DNA of 64,000 bases from G038396625 sp038396625 (GCA_038396625.1 CP121688.1:2046001-2110000), one strand, 5' to 3'. Counted from the first letter of the stretch, positions 1-6,797 are shown. Numbers and translations are program-made. The notes: generated from the letters alone by a model not told the origin.

Positions 1-331
1 TCTTTTCTTTACTAATAACACGTGTTGCAGTAGGTTTACTTATTTTTTTTAAATGATTATAGGCAATATGTTCATTAATTTCCAAGTAATTAAAGAAACT
101 ATATATTTGACTATACAGCTTTTCTGCAGTTGTCCGTGCAATCTTTTTTTCGTCCATTTTTTTCGCCAAATGTTCAATATATGCTTTGCAATTATCCATA
201 TCGGCTTCTAAATAATCTTTTTCAATAAATTCTGTAAAATTAATAATATCTCTTCTATAATCTTGTTTTGTTTTTTCTTTTTTAAATCGTGATAAAAAAT
301 TAGACAGTATTTGTTCTTGTATAGGATCCAT
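1..331 (-). CDS. Tyrosine recombinase / integrase, N-terminal part (cut by window start)
   Basis: The first 110 residues read without a stop from ATG at 331 to the window edge. They match the N-terminal SAM-like, core-DNA-binding domain of phage/XerC-type tyrosine recombinases: an N-terminal region that starts MDPIQEQILSNFLSRFKKEK, then helices ending in a YSFFNYLEINEHIAYN-type segment and a lysine-rich linker. The catalytic domain (R-H-R-Y) would lie outside the window, so activity cannot be judged. A GGAGGG ribosome site lies about 7 nt upstream of the ATG. A strong promoter with a LexA-type operator in its spacer lies about 160 nt upstream (491-519), so SOS control is likely. It could be a chromosomal orphan recombinase or part of an integrated element extending leftward. 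Confidence 0.8.
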   Translation of the reverse strand, partial: MDPIQEQILSNFLSRFKKEKTKQDYRRDIINFTEFIEKDYLEADMDNCKAYIEHLAKKMDEKKIARTTAEKLYSQIYSFFNYLEINEHIAYNHLKKISKPTATRVISKEK

Positions 332-490
332 AGATTATCCCTCCACTATATAAGAATTTTTGTCTTAAAAAAGTTTACAGGGTATGAATAAAACATATTT
401 CAAAACACATATCTACTCGGAATACTATTGTCATTAATAAATCTATGTATTATGGTGTACTTCCCTAATCAATAGCATTTCTTATATTCT

Positions 491-519
491 ATTATATAAG
501 GAACATGTGTTTGTGTAAA
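491..519 (-). promoter_or_regulatory. Promoter with LexA (SOS) operator, driving the integrase
   Basis: On the minus strand, TTTACA (514-519) and TATAAT (491-496) are separated by exactly 17 bp. The spacer holds GGAACATGTGTTTG (500-513), which matches 13 of 14 positions of the Gram-positive LexA/DinR box CGAACRNRYGTTYG. The only gene downstream on this strand is the integrase starting at 331. A near-identical arrangement occurs at 5726-5754. The rest of the 332-654 gap holds only the nudC leader; I see nothing else in it. Confidence 0.65.
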
Positions 520-654
520 TATATCTAACTGTATTTTTAAAACATTACCCTGTATTTATTTGGGTGCATTATTTTTTTAAAAGCACTTGATTTTCTTGCC
601 CTACTCTTCTAAACTTAGTCATAGAGATGCATTTAAAGAAAGAAGGGATCTACT

Positions 655-1470
655 ATGGAATCAACTTTATCATCTACCGAAACCACTACTGGAATATGTT
701 TTGCTTTTCGTGATAATGAACTTTTATTAAGCTTTGATGATAATGATCATGTAACCATTCCATCTATAAGTAATTTGTCTTTATTAGGTATTCAGCCCAT
801 AAGAACACAGTATCTTGGAAGAATTAATAATCAACATGGTTATTCTGCTGAACTACCTCATGATACAGTAGTATCAAGTAATATGCAGTTCATGAATTTA
901 CGACAAATATATAGTTTAATAGATGAAGATTTATTCGTACAAGCAGGACGCGCTATTCAAATTATGAATTGGGATAAAACACATCAATATTGTGGGCAAT
1001 GTGGAAGCCTTACTGAAACCCTTCCAAATGAATATGCTAAGGTCTGTCCTAAATGTAAACTAACAAATTATCCTCGTATATGCCCAGCTATAATTGTAGC
1101 TGTAGTAAAGGATGACCATATCCTTCTTGCTCAAGGCACACGTTTCACTTCTCCATTTTATAGTGTTCTTGCAGGGTTTGTAGAACCTGGAGAAACCCTT
1201 GAAGAATGTGTGCAGAGAGAAATAAAAGAAGAGGTAGGTATAGAGGTAAAAGATATTTCTTATTTTGGTAGCCAGTCATGGCCTTTCCCTAATTCTCTTA
1301 TGATTGCATTTACATGTAAATATGATCGTGGAGAAATTGAAATGGATAAAATGGAAATAAAAGATGCAGGGTGGTTTAATGCTCATAATCTTCCACCCAT
1401 ACCAAGTTCTATCAGTATTTCTAGGCAATTGATTGATTGGTTTGTTCTCAATCATTCTCAGAAATCATAA
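655..1470 (+). CDS. nudC: NAD(+) diphosphatase (NADH pyrophosphatase)
   Basis: This Nudix hydrolase is expected to split NAD(H) into NMN(H) and AMP, and family members also remove NAD caps from RNA. The sequence shows the NudC layout: a divergent N-terminal domain (about 1-105), a four-cysteine zinc ribbon (C113, C116, C131, C134), and a Nudix box from G174 to I196 (GFVEPGETLEECVQREIKEE). The NudC-specific SQSWPFPNSLM motif, which sets it apart from other Nudix proteins, is at about 206-216. The length of 271 aa is normal. An AGAAGGGAT ribosome site precedes the ATG. It is transcribed alone on the plus strand, with a hairpin downstream. It lies outside the neighbouring Tn3-like element. Confidence 0.93.
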   Translation: MESTLSSTETTTGICFAFRDNELLLSFDDNDHVTIPSISNLSLLGIQPIRTQYLGRINNQHGYSAELPHDTVVSSNMQFMNLRQIYSLIDEDLFVQAGRAIQIMNWDKTHQYCGQCGSLTETLPNEYAKVCPKCKLTNYPRICPAIIVAVVKDDHILLAQGTRFTSPFYSVLAGFVEPGETLEECVQREIKEEVGIEVKDISYFGSQSWPFPNSLMIAFTCKYDRGEIEMDKMEIKDAGWFNAHNLPPIPSSISISRQLIDWFVLNHSQKS

Positions 1471-1499
1471 CATCTAAACCTTGTTTATAAATCATTATT

Positions 1500-1760
1500 T
1501 CATAAGATAGCAATGTGCAAATTATGGTATCTTTGCATACTAGAGTATTTATGATTTCTGAAATAAGAAGACCTAGATTCTAAATGAATCTTCGTCTTTC
1601 TATTTCTTATAGGACACATAACATCTAATTGTTGGGCAGAGTTTTTCAAGTATTTTTCAAAATCTTTTTTATCTTTCGTAATTGCTTTTTTCTTATACTC
1701 ATTATGTTTCTTTTTATTATTTAAAAGATCATTATATGATTGTGTTATTCCTACTCTCAT
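1500..1760 (-). CDS. Small hypothetical protein, doubtful C-terminal half
   Basis: An 86-codon frame opens with ATG and has a GGAGAA site about 8 nt upstream. Its first half is strongly lysine-rich (about residues 15-40, helical in appearance). The second half looks non-coding and overlaps a hairpin assigned to nudC termination. I do not recognise a family. It may be a genuine short basic protein, the 5' remnant of a frameshifted gene, or chance. The Tn3-family element inserted about 110 bp upstream of its start, so its own promoter may have been separated from it. Confidence 0.3.
   Translation of the reverse strand: MRVGITQSYNDLLNNKKKHNEYKKKAITKDKKDFEKYLKNSAQQLDVMCPIRNRKTKIHLESRSSYFRNHKYSSMQRYHNLHIAIL
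1566..1610 (+). terminator. Probable nudC terminator
   Basis: AGACCTAGATTC (1569-1580) and GAATCTTCGTCT (1586-1597) form an interrupted stem around a 5-nt loop, followed by a T-rich run. It overlaps the distal part of the small minus-strand ORF at 1500-1760, which weakens the case for that ORF's C-terminal half. Confidence 0.45.
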
Positions 1761-1872
1761 AGTTTAAATTCTCCTATAAAATTGATTATTTATTATAGGA
1801 TACGCATGGTATTAAATTTTTAGGTATATAGTCTATGCCCTTTGCTCTAATTAATTATATAAAATACATTTC

Positions 1873-1877
1873 AAGTA
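1873..1877. repeat. Target-site duplication, left copy (AAGTA)
   Basis: AAGTA sits directly outside IRL and is repeated directly outside IRR at 5207-5211. Five base pairs is the duplication length made by Tn3-family transposases. Confidence 0.85.
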
Positions 1878-1915
1878 GGGGTACCGTCAGGAAAATGCGG
1901 ATTTACAACGCTAAG
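1878..1915 (+). repeat. Left terminal inverted repeat (IRL), 38 bp
   Basis: It begins GGGG and ends ACGCTAAG, the canonical outer and inner borders of Tn3-family repeats. It differs from the right repeat only at positions 1, 34 and 38. Confidence 0.92.
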
Positions 1916-1951
1916 CCCATTTTCAAGACAATTCCCTCATTTTTAACAACG

Positions 1952-2030
1952 TTAAGAAAGTTTTAGTGGTCTTAAAGAATCTAATGAGATCACTTTCTCC
2001 GAATTAAAATGGTATTGGGGTACAGCCGAC
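1952..2030 (-). pseudogene. tnpA: Remnant of Tn3-family transposase C-terminus
   Basis: Read on the minus strand, about 22 residues (QYHFNSEKVISLDSLRPLKL, then S and a TAA at 1952-1954) lie 36 bp inside IRL, which is where Tn3-family tnpA genes end. The Y-x-F ... LRPL pattern resembles the end of these transposases as I recall it; I could not align it. No transposase sequence continues upstream: the next thing is the hairpin and the DUF3795 gene. The gene was therefore replaced or deleted, leaving only its tail. Confidence 0.55.
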
Positions 2031-2036
2031 ATACGT

Positions 2037-2079
2037 GCAAAAATGAGCCACATGCTGGATATTAATTCCAACATGTGGC
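2037..2079 (-). terminator. Intrinsic terminator of the DUF3795/YjbR pair
   Basis: GCCACATGCTGGA (2047-2059) and TCCAACATGTGGC (2067-2079) form a 13-bp stem with one mismatch and a 7-nt loop. On the minus strand it is followed by TCATTTTTGC. Confidence 0.75.
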
Positions 2080-2088
2080 CAATTACTG

Positions 2089-2349
2089 CTATTTACATGT
2101 CCATTTTTTGCATTGCTCTATTCTTTTACCATCATCACCTTGCTCTTTATCATAGGCAAATTGCATCAACAAGTTACAAGGAAACTTCTCACATTCACCA
2201 CAATGCTCTAAATTCTTGTCTTCACAGCATGATTTAACAGGGCATTGTTCTCCCCAAAACGGCTTAGTAATATGTACGCAGCCACTGCATTTCATGGGCT
2301 CTTTATATTCACACTCATTACATAAAATTCCACATCTTGACTCAATCAT
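2089..2349 (-). CDS. DUF3795 domain protein (cysteine-rich)
   Basis: This 86-aa protein has twelve cysteines arranged as CGILCNEC, CSGC, CPVKSCC, CGEC, PC and WTC, the pattern of the DUF3795 family (small proteins thought to bind metal or Fe-S; function unknown). It begins MIESRCGILCNECEYKEP, typical of the family start. Its ATG overlaps the stop of the frameshifted YjbR gene, so the two were one transcription unit. It ends at a good terminator. It is cargo of the Tn3-like element and lies where tnpA would normally be. Confidence 0.85.
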   Translation of the reverse strand: MIESRCGILCNECEYKEPMKCSGCVHITKPFWGEQCPVKSCCEDKNLEHCGECEKFPCNLLMQFAYDKEQGDDGKRIEQCKKWTCK

Positions 2350-2712
2350 TTTTATTCCCTCTAATAATATCCTTTTGCATTTTTTTACTCAAAGATTTTA
2401 ATACTAATTCATATGACATATCTATCATTTGTTTTAAAATATCATCAGGCACATCGCCATCTAAATATACAGAATTCCAGTGTTGTTTATTCATATAGTA
2501 TCCAGCAATAATATGATCATATTTTTCTCGTAAAAACTTACCAAATAGTGGTTCGCATTTTAATGTAATAATTGCTTTTGGTTTTTATCTCCTCCTTGCA
2601 TAGCAAACATTTTTCCTCCTATGAGGTATCTTATTGCATCCCATTCTATCTTAAAATCTTTTATGACTGCTTTTTTAGAAAGACAATATTCGTCAATCCA
2701 TTCATATTTCAT
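2342..2712 (-). pseudogene. MmcQ/YjbR family protein, frameshifted
   Basis: The frame opens at ATG 2712 (MKYEWIDEYCLSKKAVIKDF...), the normal start of MmcQ/YjbR proteins (DNA-binding-like double-wing fold, function unknown). It reads about 40 codons to GGDKN near 2581, then meets a stop. A single-base frame change there restores KAIITLKCEPLFGKFLREKY and continues to a TGA at 2342-2344, giving a normal total of about 123 residues. One base is therefore missing or gained at about 2578-2585. It could be a true inactivating mutation or a sequencing error. It is translationally coupled to the DUF3795 gene by a 4-8 bp overlap. Confidence 0.8.
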
Positions 2713-2840
2713 ATAAAACACCTCCAATTTTAATCACTAAATTATATCGTAATATATAATCAATACAACTCACTTTTTATTAAAATTATACCATTTTTAC
2801 AAACTTATACAATCTACTAATACGGATTGTATATGCAAAC

Positions 2841-2930
2841 TGTCTCAATAAGGTGTACTCTATTGATACAAGTGTAGGAGACTGATAAAATCATAGTTAA
2901 GAGCGTCTCATAAGACTTGTCTCAAAAATG
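2841..2930. other. Putative res (resolution) site of the Tn3-like element
   Basis: A 30-bp dyad (2841-2870) has the arms TGTCTCAATA and TATTGATACA, which match 9 of 10 as inverted repeats around a 10-bp centre, the size of a resolvase crossover subsite. Further GTCTCA words follow at 2905-2930, just before the resolvase start. Position immediately upstream of tnpR is the usual one in this group. The subsite assignment is inference. Confidence 0.55.
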
Positions 2931-2940
2931 AGGTGATATT

Positions 2941-3248
2941 TTGCGAAAAATCGGTTATATACGTGTCAGTTCAACTAGCCAGAATCCTTCAAGGCAATTT
3001 CAGCAACTGAACGAAATCGAAATGTATATTATTTTTGAAGAAAAAGTTTCCGGAGCAACAAAAGATCGTGAGCAACTTCAAAAAATGTTAAAGGAAAGTT
3101 TAAAGGTGGGTTAAAGAAGTACCATAAAAATCATGCAGGAATGAATTATGCAGTAAAGCTTTATATATGACTGTAAATCAAATTTGTGAAATTACAAATG
3201 TGTCTAGGGGCCTCATTATATAGAAAACTATCGGAAAGGAACAGTTGA
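2941..3248 (+). pseudogene. tnpR: Serine resolvase, internally deleted and frameshifted
   Basis: A TTG start with AGGTGA upstream opens LRKIGYIRVSSTSQNPSRQF..., the N-terminus of a Tn3-type serine recombinase with the catalytic serine in IRVSS. The frame runs to EKVSGATKDREQLQKML (about residue 53). It then jumps, out of frame, to the C-terminal segment (GKFKGGLKKYHKNHAGMNYA, near 3097-3155). That segment is followed, after another frame break, by the helix-turn-helix (TVNQICEITNVSR ... SLYRKLSE, 3167-3240). About 90-100 central residues of the catalytic domain are missing, and at least two frame changes exist. The protein cannot be functional. Confidence 0.88.
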
Positions 3249-3321
3249 TGAGTTATACCAAAAATCGAAAATATATAGGAAATATATAATAGAAAATAAA
3301 TTCATATAGAGGTGGAATTAT

Positions 3322-4284
3322 ATGCCTAAAATTGACAATATGTTAGCAATTCTATGGATGCTTCGTTCAGGTGAAAAAATTACTGCAAAACAAATTTCAG
3401 AAAAGTTAGAGATGAATATAAGGACTGTGTATCGTTATATTGATACAATTTCAACAAGTGGCGTACCTATAATTTCAGAACCAGGACATAACGGTGGATA
3501 CACTTTATTGAACAATTTTATTGAGGCTCCTCTTTTTTTTGATTTTGAGGAGCAAACTTCACTATTTCACGCTGCTGTTTTTGCAGAAGAAGCCGGATAT
3601 TATGGAAGTGAAGCACTAAATAGGGCCATTTCAAAACTAAGTAAATACTCAAATCAAGAGCAGGAAACAAAGATAAACCAACATTTAACTAGTCTTGAAG
3701 TAATAAGTCGATTAAGTTCACTCTCTATGGAACCTTTTTTGAAGGAGTTGGAGAAGGCCGTAGCTGACGGGTACTCAGTAAAAATTCTTTACCATAAAAG
3801 TGGTGAAAAGCAATTAAATTATAGATTGGTCGATCCCTACAGAATTATCTATTGGAATAATAAGTGGTATGTGATTGGATTTTGTCATCTTAGGAATGAT
3901 ATCCGTAGTTTTAGAGTAGATCGAATTGAAAGTCTAATGCTAACCGAAAATAAGTTTAACCGGCCAGAAAATTTTTCAGCATGTGACTTTTTTATGAAAA
4001 ACCTCCTTCCTACTATAGAAGATAAGGAAGGGATTACTTCTTTAGTTATTAATGGGAATACAAGGGCGTTGGGAGATATTTGCCAACATTGGTTTTTAGG
4101 ACATTATTTACAAGAACGGACTTCAAATCAAGCAGTATTTCTTCTTGAAAAGGATATGATACATACATATGTACCTTATTTACTTTTACCGTACGGTAAA
4201 TCTATTCAAGTTATTGAGCCATTAAGTCTAAAGAAAAGACTTATTGAAGTTCTGTCGGAATTAATAAAATTTCATCAAGTATGA
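3322..4284 (+). CDS. WYL-domain transcriptional regulator (YafY/DeoR-type HTH)
   Basis: Residues about 8-55 form a helix-turn-helix of the HTH_11 type (KITAKQISEKLEMNIRTVYR), followed by the winged GGY segment (GHNGGYTLL). The middle carries a WYL domain (about 140-225) with the diagnostic NNKWYVIGFCHLRNDIRSFR stretch. A WCX-type C-terminal region completes 320 aa, the usual length. WYL domains sense small ligands or nucleic acid. A GAGGTGG site lies upstream of the ATG. The gene sits 76 bp before the DJ-1/PfpI gene on the same strand within the transposon, so it probably controls that gene. Confidence 0.88.
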   Translation: MPKIDNMLAILWMLRSGEKITAKQISEKLEMNIRTVYRYIDTISTSGVPIISEPGHNGGYTLLNNFIEAPLFFDFEEQTSLFHAAVFAEEAGYYGSEALNRAISKLSKYSNQEQETKINQHLTSLEVISRLSSLSMEPFLKELEKAVADGYSVKILYHKSGEKQLNYRLVDPYRIIYWNNKWYVIGFCHLRNDIRSFRVDRIESLMLTENKFNRPENFSACDFFMKNLLPTIEDKEGITSLVINGNTRALGDICQHWFLGHYLQERTSNQAVFLLEKDMIHTYVPYLLLPYGKSIQVIEPLSLKKRLIEVLSELIKFHQV

Positions 4285-4318
4285 TAACTTCCCTGACGTT
4301 AGCTGTCAGGGAAGTTAT
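4284..4318 (+). promoter_or_regulatory. Perfect dyad between regulator and PfpI gene (operator or attenuator)
   Basis: AACTTCCCTGAC (4286-4297) pairs perfectly with GTCAGGGAAGTT (4305-4316), with a 7-nt loop, directly after the regulator's stop. There is no T-run after it; instead TATAAT (4321-4326) follows. It could be a weak terminator, or an operator placed over a promoter for the DJ-1/PfpI gene. Confidence 0.5.
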
Positions 4319-4360
4319 GTTATAATTGGCTATATCAATTGTGATTGGGAGTGTTATTGG

Positions 4361-4993
4361 ATGCAAACAAAAAAAGTTTATCTATATGTATTTAACACAA
4401 TGTCAGACTGGGAATATGGATATTTAATTGCCGAACTAAACACAGGAAGATATTTCAAAAAAGATATAGCACCTTTAAAAGTAGTTACAGTAGGAGCTAA
4501 TAAAGAAATTATTACTACGATGGGGGGACTGAGCATAAAACCAGATATTTCCCTTGATGAGTGTACTCTTGAGAGTAAAGATCTTTTAATTTTGCCTGGA
4601 GGGAATACTTGGGGAGAAGTTATTCATCAACCAATCATGAAAAAAATTGACGAAGCCTTAAAGCTCGGCACTATTGTTGCTGCAATTTGTGGTGCAACTG
4701 AGGCCCTTGCGAATATGGGATACCTAGATTCTAGAAAGCATACAAGCAATAACTTAGAGTATATTAAAATGGTTTGTCCTAATTATAAAGGAGAAAATTT
4801 TTATGAGATGGGACCTGCGGTATCTGGTGAGAATTTGGTTACTGCATCAGGAGTAGCTCCTCTGGAATTTGCGATGGAAGTACTGAAAAAATTAGATGTA
4901 TTTGCACCAGATACATTACATTCATGGTATAACCTAAATAAGACTCACAAACCTGAATACTTCTTCGAGTTAATGAATTCAATAAATAGATGA
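4361..4993 (+). CDS. DJ-1/PfpI family protein (class I amidotransferase-like)
   Basis: This 210-aa protein has the DJ-1/PfpI fold: a first strand with KVYLYVFNTMSDWEYG, a glutamate-bearing loop, LLILPGG (about 76-82), and the nucleophile elbow AAICGATEALA with the reactive cysteine near residue 108. This subgroup (YoaZ-like) is annotated as glutamine amidotransferase-like, and its substrate is unknown; members have been linked to glyoxalase, chaperone or stress functions. A GGGAGTG site precedes the ATG, and an intrinsic terminator follows. As transposon cargo paired with a WYL regulator it may be an inducible stress gene, which is inference. Confidence 0.85.
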   Translation: MQTKKVYLYVFNTMSDWEYGYLIAELNTGRYFKKDIAPLKVVTVGANKEIITTMGGLSIKPDISLDECTLESKDLLILPGGNTWGEVIHQPIMKKIDEALKLGTIVAAICGATEALANMGYLDSRKHTSNNLEYIKMVCPNYKGENFYEMGPAVSGENLVTASGVAPLEFAMEVLKKLDVFAPDTLHSWYNLNKTHKPEYFFELMNSINR

Positions 4994-5038
4994 GCTAAAA
5001 AAATCAACTTAGCAGATTTATATTAGTTTAAATAATTA

Positions 5039-5071
5039 CCATGCTTTAGACGATGTCAAAGCATGGTTTTT
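5039..5071 (+). terminator. Terminator after the DJ-1/PfpI gene
   Basis: CCATGCTTT and AAAGCATGG (5039-5047 / 5058-5066) form a 9-bp stem with a 10-nt loop, followed by TTTTT. Confidence 0.8.
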
Positions 5072-5102
5072 GAATATAACTTAAAAATGCTTATGGATAA
5101 TG

Positions 5103-5148
5103 AAAAAGCCCAATTTTTCTATTAATTAACGGTGAAGTTGGGCTTTTT
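5103..5148. terminator. Second, bidirectional terminator hairpin
   Basis: AAAAAGCCCAA (5103-5113) pairs with TTGGGCTTTTT (5138-5148). The A and T flanks make it usable from either strand. It lies just inside the right transposon end and could insulate the element from neighbouring transcription. Confidence 0.7.
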
Positions 5149-5168
5149 AGTATTGAAAATTCCTTATC

Positions 5169-5206
5169 GTTATCGTTGTAAATCCGCATTTTCCTGACGG
5201 TACCCT
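5169..5206 (-). repeat. Right terminal inverted repeat (IRR), 38 bp
   Basis: This is the reverse-complement partner of 1878-1915, matching 35 of 38. The outermost base is A instead of G when read inward, and the inner border reads ACGATAAC instead of ACGCTAAG. Confidence 0.92.
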
Positions 5207-5211
5207 AAGTA
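5207..5211. repeat. Target-site duplication, right copy (AAGTA)
   Basis: Direct repeat of 1873-1877. Both copies being perfect suggests that the ends have not recombined since insertion. Confidence 0.85.
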
Positions 5212-5245
5212 GTAAGTGGGCGTTGAAATAATTTTTAAATATACA

Positions 5246-5440
5246 TTATCTTGGTTCATAATCTAATATTTCATAAGCATTAATTTCATCCATTTCTATG
5301 TAATTTCCCCCTTCATCATAAACTTCTTGAACTTTTACATCACTTATACCATCTTCATTATATTGAACATAACCTCTAAAAATCAACTTTCTTTTAGTTT
5401 CATCTTTGCATACTGCCACAAGTTCACCATTAATATCCAC
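5246..5440 (-). CDS. Small acidic hypothetical protein
   Basis: This 64-aa protein has about 16 acidic and 7 basic residues. It starts at GTG 5440 with a strong AAGGAGAGGAAGG region upstream. I recognise no family. Its only visible promoter is the LexA-operator promoter about 290 nt upstream (5726-5754), so it may be damage-inducible; whether it acts with the integrase, whose promoter is built the same way, is speculation. The transposon inserted 35 bp beyond its stop codon, leaving the frame intact. Confidence 0.6.
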   Translation of the reverse strand: MDINGELVAVCKDETKRKLIFRGYVQYNEDGISDVKVQEVYDEGGNYIEMDEINAYEILDYEPR

Positions 5441-5725
5441 GTGCTTTCCTTCCTCTCCTTAAAATTATTATCAATCAACATGATCTCGTCTTTTTAATAT
5501 TTTCTCCTGCACTCAAAATAATATTACAGTATTAGTATTACAAATTAGTAATGTTGTTAATTGTATTAATCCCAATTGTTCAATTTAATAAAATTTTTTA
5601 GAGTCAAAAATGTGTTGGTGTGAGTGTATTTTACTTCATGTATTATTAATCTACTCGGAAGTAATGGAATGACACTCTATGCTCTGTATAATCATAATTT
5701 ATTTATTTGACATTTTATAAGATAG

Positions 5726-5754
5726 ATTATACAACGAACATGTGTTCTTGTAAA
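5726..5754 (-). promoter_or_regulatory. Second LexA-operator promoter, upstream of the small acidic gene
   Basis: TTTACA (5749-5754) and TATAAT (5726-5731) are 17 bp apart on the minus strand. The spacer contains CGAACATGTGTTCT (5735-5748), 13 of 14 matches to the Gram-positive LexA box. The leader shares the word TTCCGAGTAGAT with the integrase leader, about 70-90 nt after the -10 in both cases. The gap from 5441 to 5898 holds this promoter, the long leader and the spo0A 3' region, with no other gene that I can support. Confidence 0.65.
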
Positions 5755-5784
5755 TGATTAATTTTCAAATGAAGCTTTTTTATT

Positions 5785-5843
5785 TAATCACAAAAACACC
5801 TCCATTTGAAATGAAACTTCATCCCATAAATAGAAGGTGTTTA
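5785..5843 (-). terminator. Possible spo0A terminator
   Basis: On the minus strand AAACACCT (5836-5843 side) pairs with AGGTGTTTTT at the far end of a long, partly structured loop, ending in a T-run. The long loop makes this a weak call. Confidence 0.35.
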
Positions 5844-5898
5844 ATAGTAAATAGTGTTAATAATTTAACATCAGATACATCTATAACAATATATTAGC

Positions 5899-6723
5899 TT
5901 ATACAACTTTTCTTTCAATTCGTAGTTTATCAGCAACCATTGCTATAAACTCACTATTTGTCGGCTTTCCTTTATCATTATGTACTGTATAGCCAAATAA
6001 ATTATTTATCGTATCAACTTTGCCTCTGCTCCATGCAACTTCAATAGCATGACGAATCGCTCTTTCTACTCTGCTTGGTGTGGTATTGAATTTTTTGGCT
6101 ATAGTAGGATATAATTCTTTTGTCACCGCACTTAGCATCTCTATATTTTCAACAACCATAGATATTGCTTCTCTTAAATATAAATAGCCTTTAATATGAG
6201 CAGGAACACCTATTTCATGAATTATATTAGTAATTTCAGCTTCTAGGCTTTTATTGCTATTGGCAGTATTACCTGATAAGTTGATAAGTAAATCTCTATA
6301 GTCTCTTTTCTTATCTTGTGTTTCTGACATACTTGATGTAGCTGTTGCTCCTCCCATAAGTTGTCTTATTCTTTTAATAAAAATTTCAAAGTCAAATGGT
6401 TTTACAACATAATAATCAGCGCCTAAGCTAATAGCTCTTTGAGTAATTTTGTCTTGTCCTACTGCTGATAAAACAATTACTTTGGGAAACTTTGGCAAAT
6501 TCATTGTTGACAATTTCTCAAGGACTCCTAAGCCATCGAGATGAGGCATAATAATATCTAAAACCAGTACATCTGGTGTTTTTTTCGATACAAGATCAAC
6601 AGCTTCAAGTCCATCTTTAGCAATCCCTGTAATTACTAAATCATCTTGTTTTTCTAGATATTCACTTAAGATATCACAAAAATCTTTATTATCATCTGCA
6701 ATCAAAACACTAATATTTTTCAC
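5899..6723 (-). CDS. spo0A: Stage 0 sporulation response regulator Spo0A
   Basis: Spo0A is the master regulator of sporulation entry; phosphorylated, it binds 0A boxes. The receiver domain (1-120) has the acidic pocket D10/D11, the phosphoacceptor D56 (VLVLDIIMP) and K108. The C-terminal effector domain includes HIKGYLYLREAI and the recognition region TPSRVERAIRHAIEVAW, which are diagnostic for Spo0A. The length of 274 aa is normal. The start is GTG with a GGGGGG-rich ribosome site. Upstream lies a sigma-H-type promoter with a 0A box. It follows spoIVB, the standard arrangement in spore formers. Confidence 0.98.
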   Translation of the reverse strand: MKNISVLIADDNKDFCDILSEYLEKQDDLVITGIAKDGLEAVDLVSKKTPDVLVLDIIMPHLDGLGVLEKLSTMNLPKFPKVIVLSAVGQDKITQRAISLGADYYVVKPFDFEIFIKRIRQLMGGATATSSMSETQDKKRDYRDLLINLSGNTANSNKSLEAEITNIIHEIGVPAHIKGYLYLREAISMVVENIEMLSAVTKELYPTIAKKFNTTPSRVERAIRHAIEVAWSRGKVDTINNLFGYTVHNDKGKPTNSEFIAMVADKLRIERKVV

Positions 6724-6770
6724 TTTATTACCCCCCTGAAGTTCTTTCTATTTTCTACCATTATAAAATA

Positions 6771-6797
6771 ATTCGACAAGTAGATGTTTTTTCCTTC
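6771..6797 (-). promoter_or_regulatory. spo0A promoter: sigma-H-like elements with a 0A box
   Basis: On the minus strand GAAGGAAAA (6789-6797) resembles the sigma-H -35, and GTCGAAT (6771-6777) matches the sigma-H -10 RNNGAAT. TTGTCGAA (6772-6779), overlapping the -10, is an exact 0A-box core. A sigma-A-like TATAAT lies at 6760-6765. Together they suggest sigma-H-dependent, autoregulated transcription. Confidence 0.6.

Larger units (their letters stand above)
1878..5206. mobile_element. Tn3-family transposon derivative, Tn1546/TnXO1-like ends, tnpA deleted
   Basis: The element is bounded by 38-bp terminal inverted repeats (1878-1915 and 5169-5206) identical at 35 of 38 positions, beginning GGGGTACCGTCAGGAAAATG on the left. 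A perfect 5-bp direct repeat AAGTA abuts both ends (1873-1877 and 5207-5211), the target duplication expected of Tn3-family transposition. The repeat closely resembles, from memory, those of Tn1546. Inside are a fossil of the transposase C-terminus next to the left end, a res-like dyad, and a broken serine resolvase. The cargo is a DUF3795 protein, a frameshifted YjbR protein, a WYL regulator and a DJ-1/PfpI protein. With no transposase it could move only in trans. The ends and duplication are seen directly; family assignment rests on knowledge of Tn3 ends. Confidence 0.9.

Noticed and set aside
2043..2237. Plus-strand open frame over the hairpin and the antisense of the DUF3795 gene
   Set aside because: It is the shadow of a cysteine-rich gene on the other strand and begins inside a terminator stem.
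5701..5734. Plus-strand promoter TTGACA-16-TATACA near the second LexA box
   Set aside because: No gene lies downstream on the plus strand; the minus-strand promoter explains the operator better.
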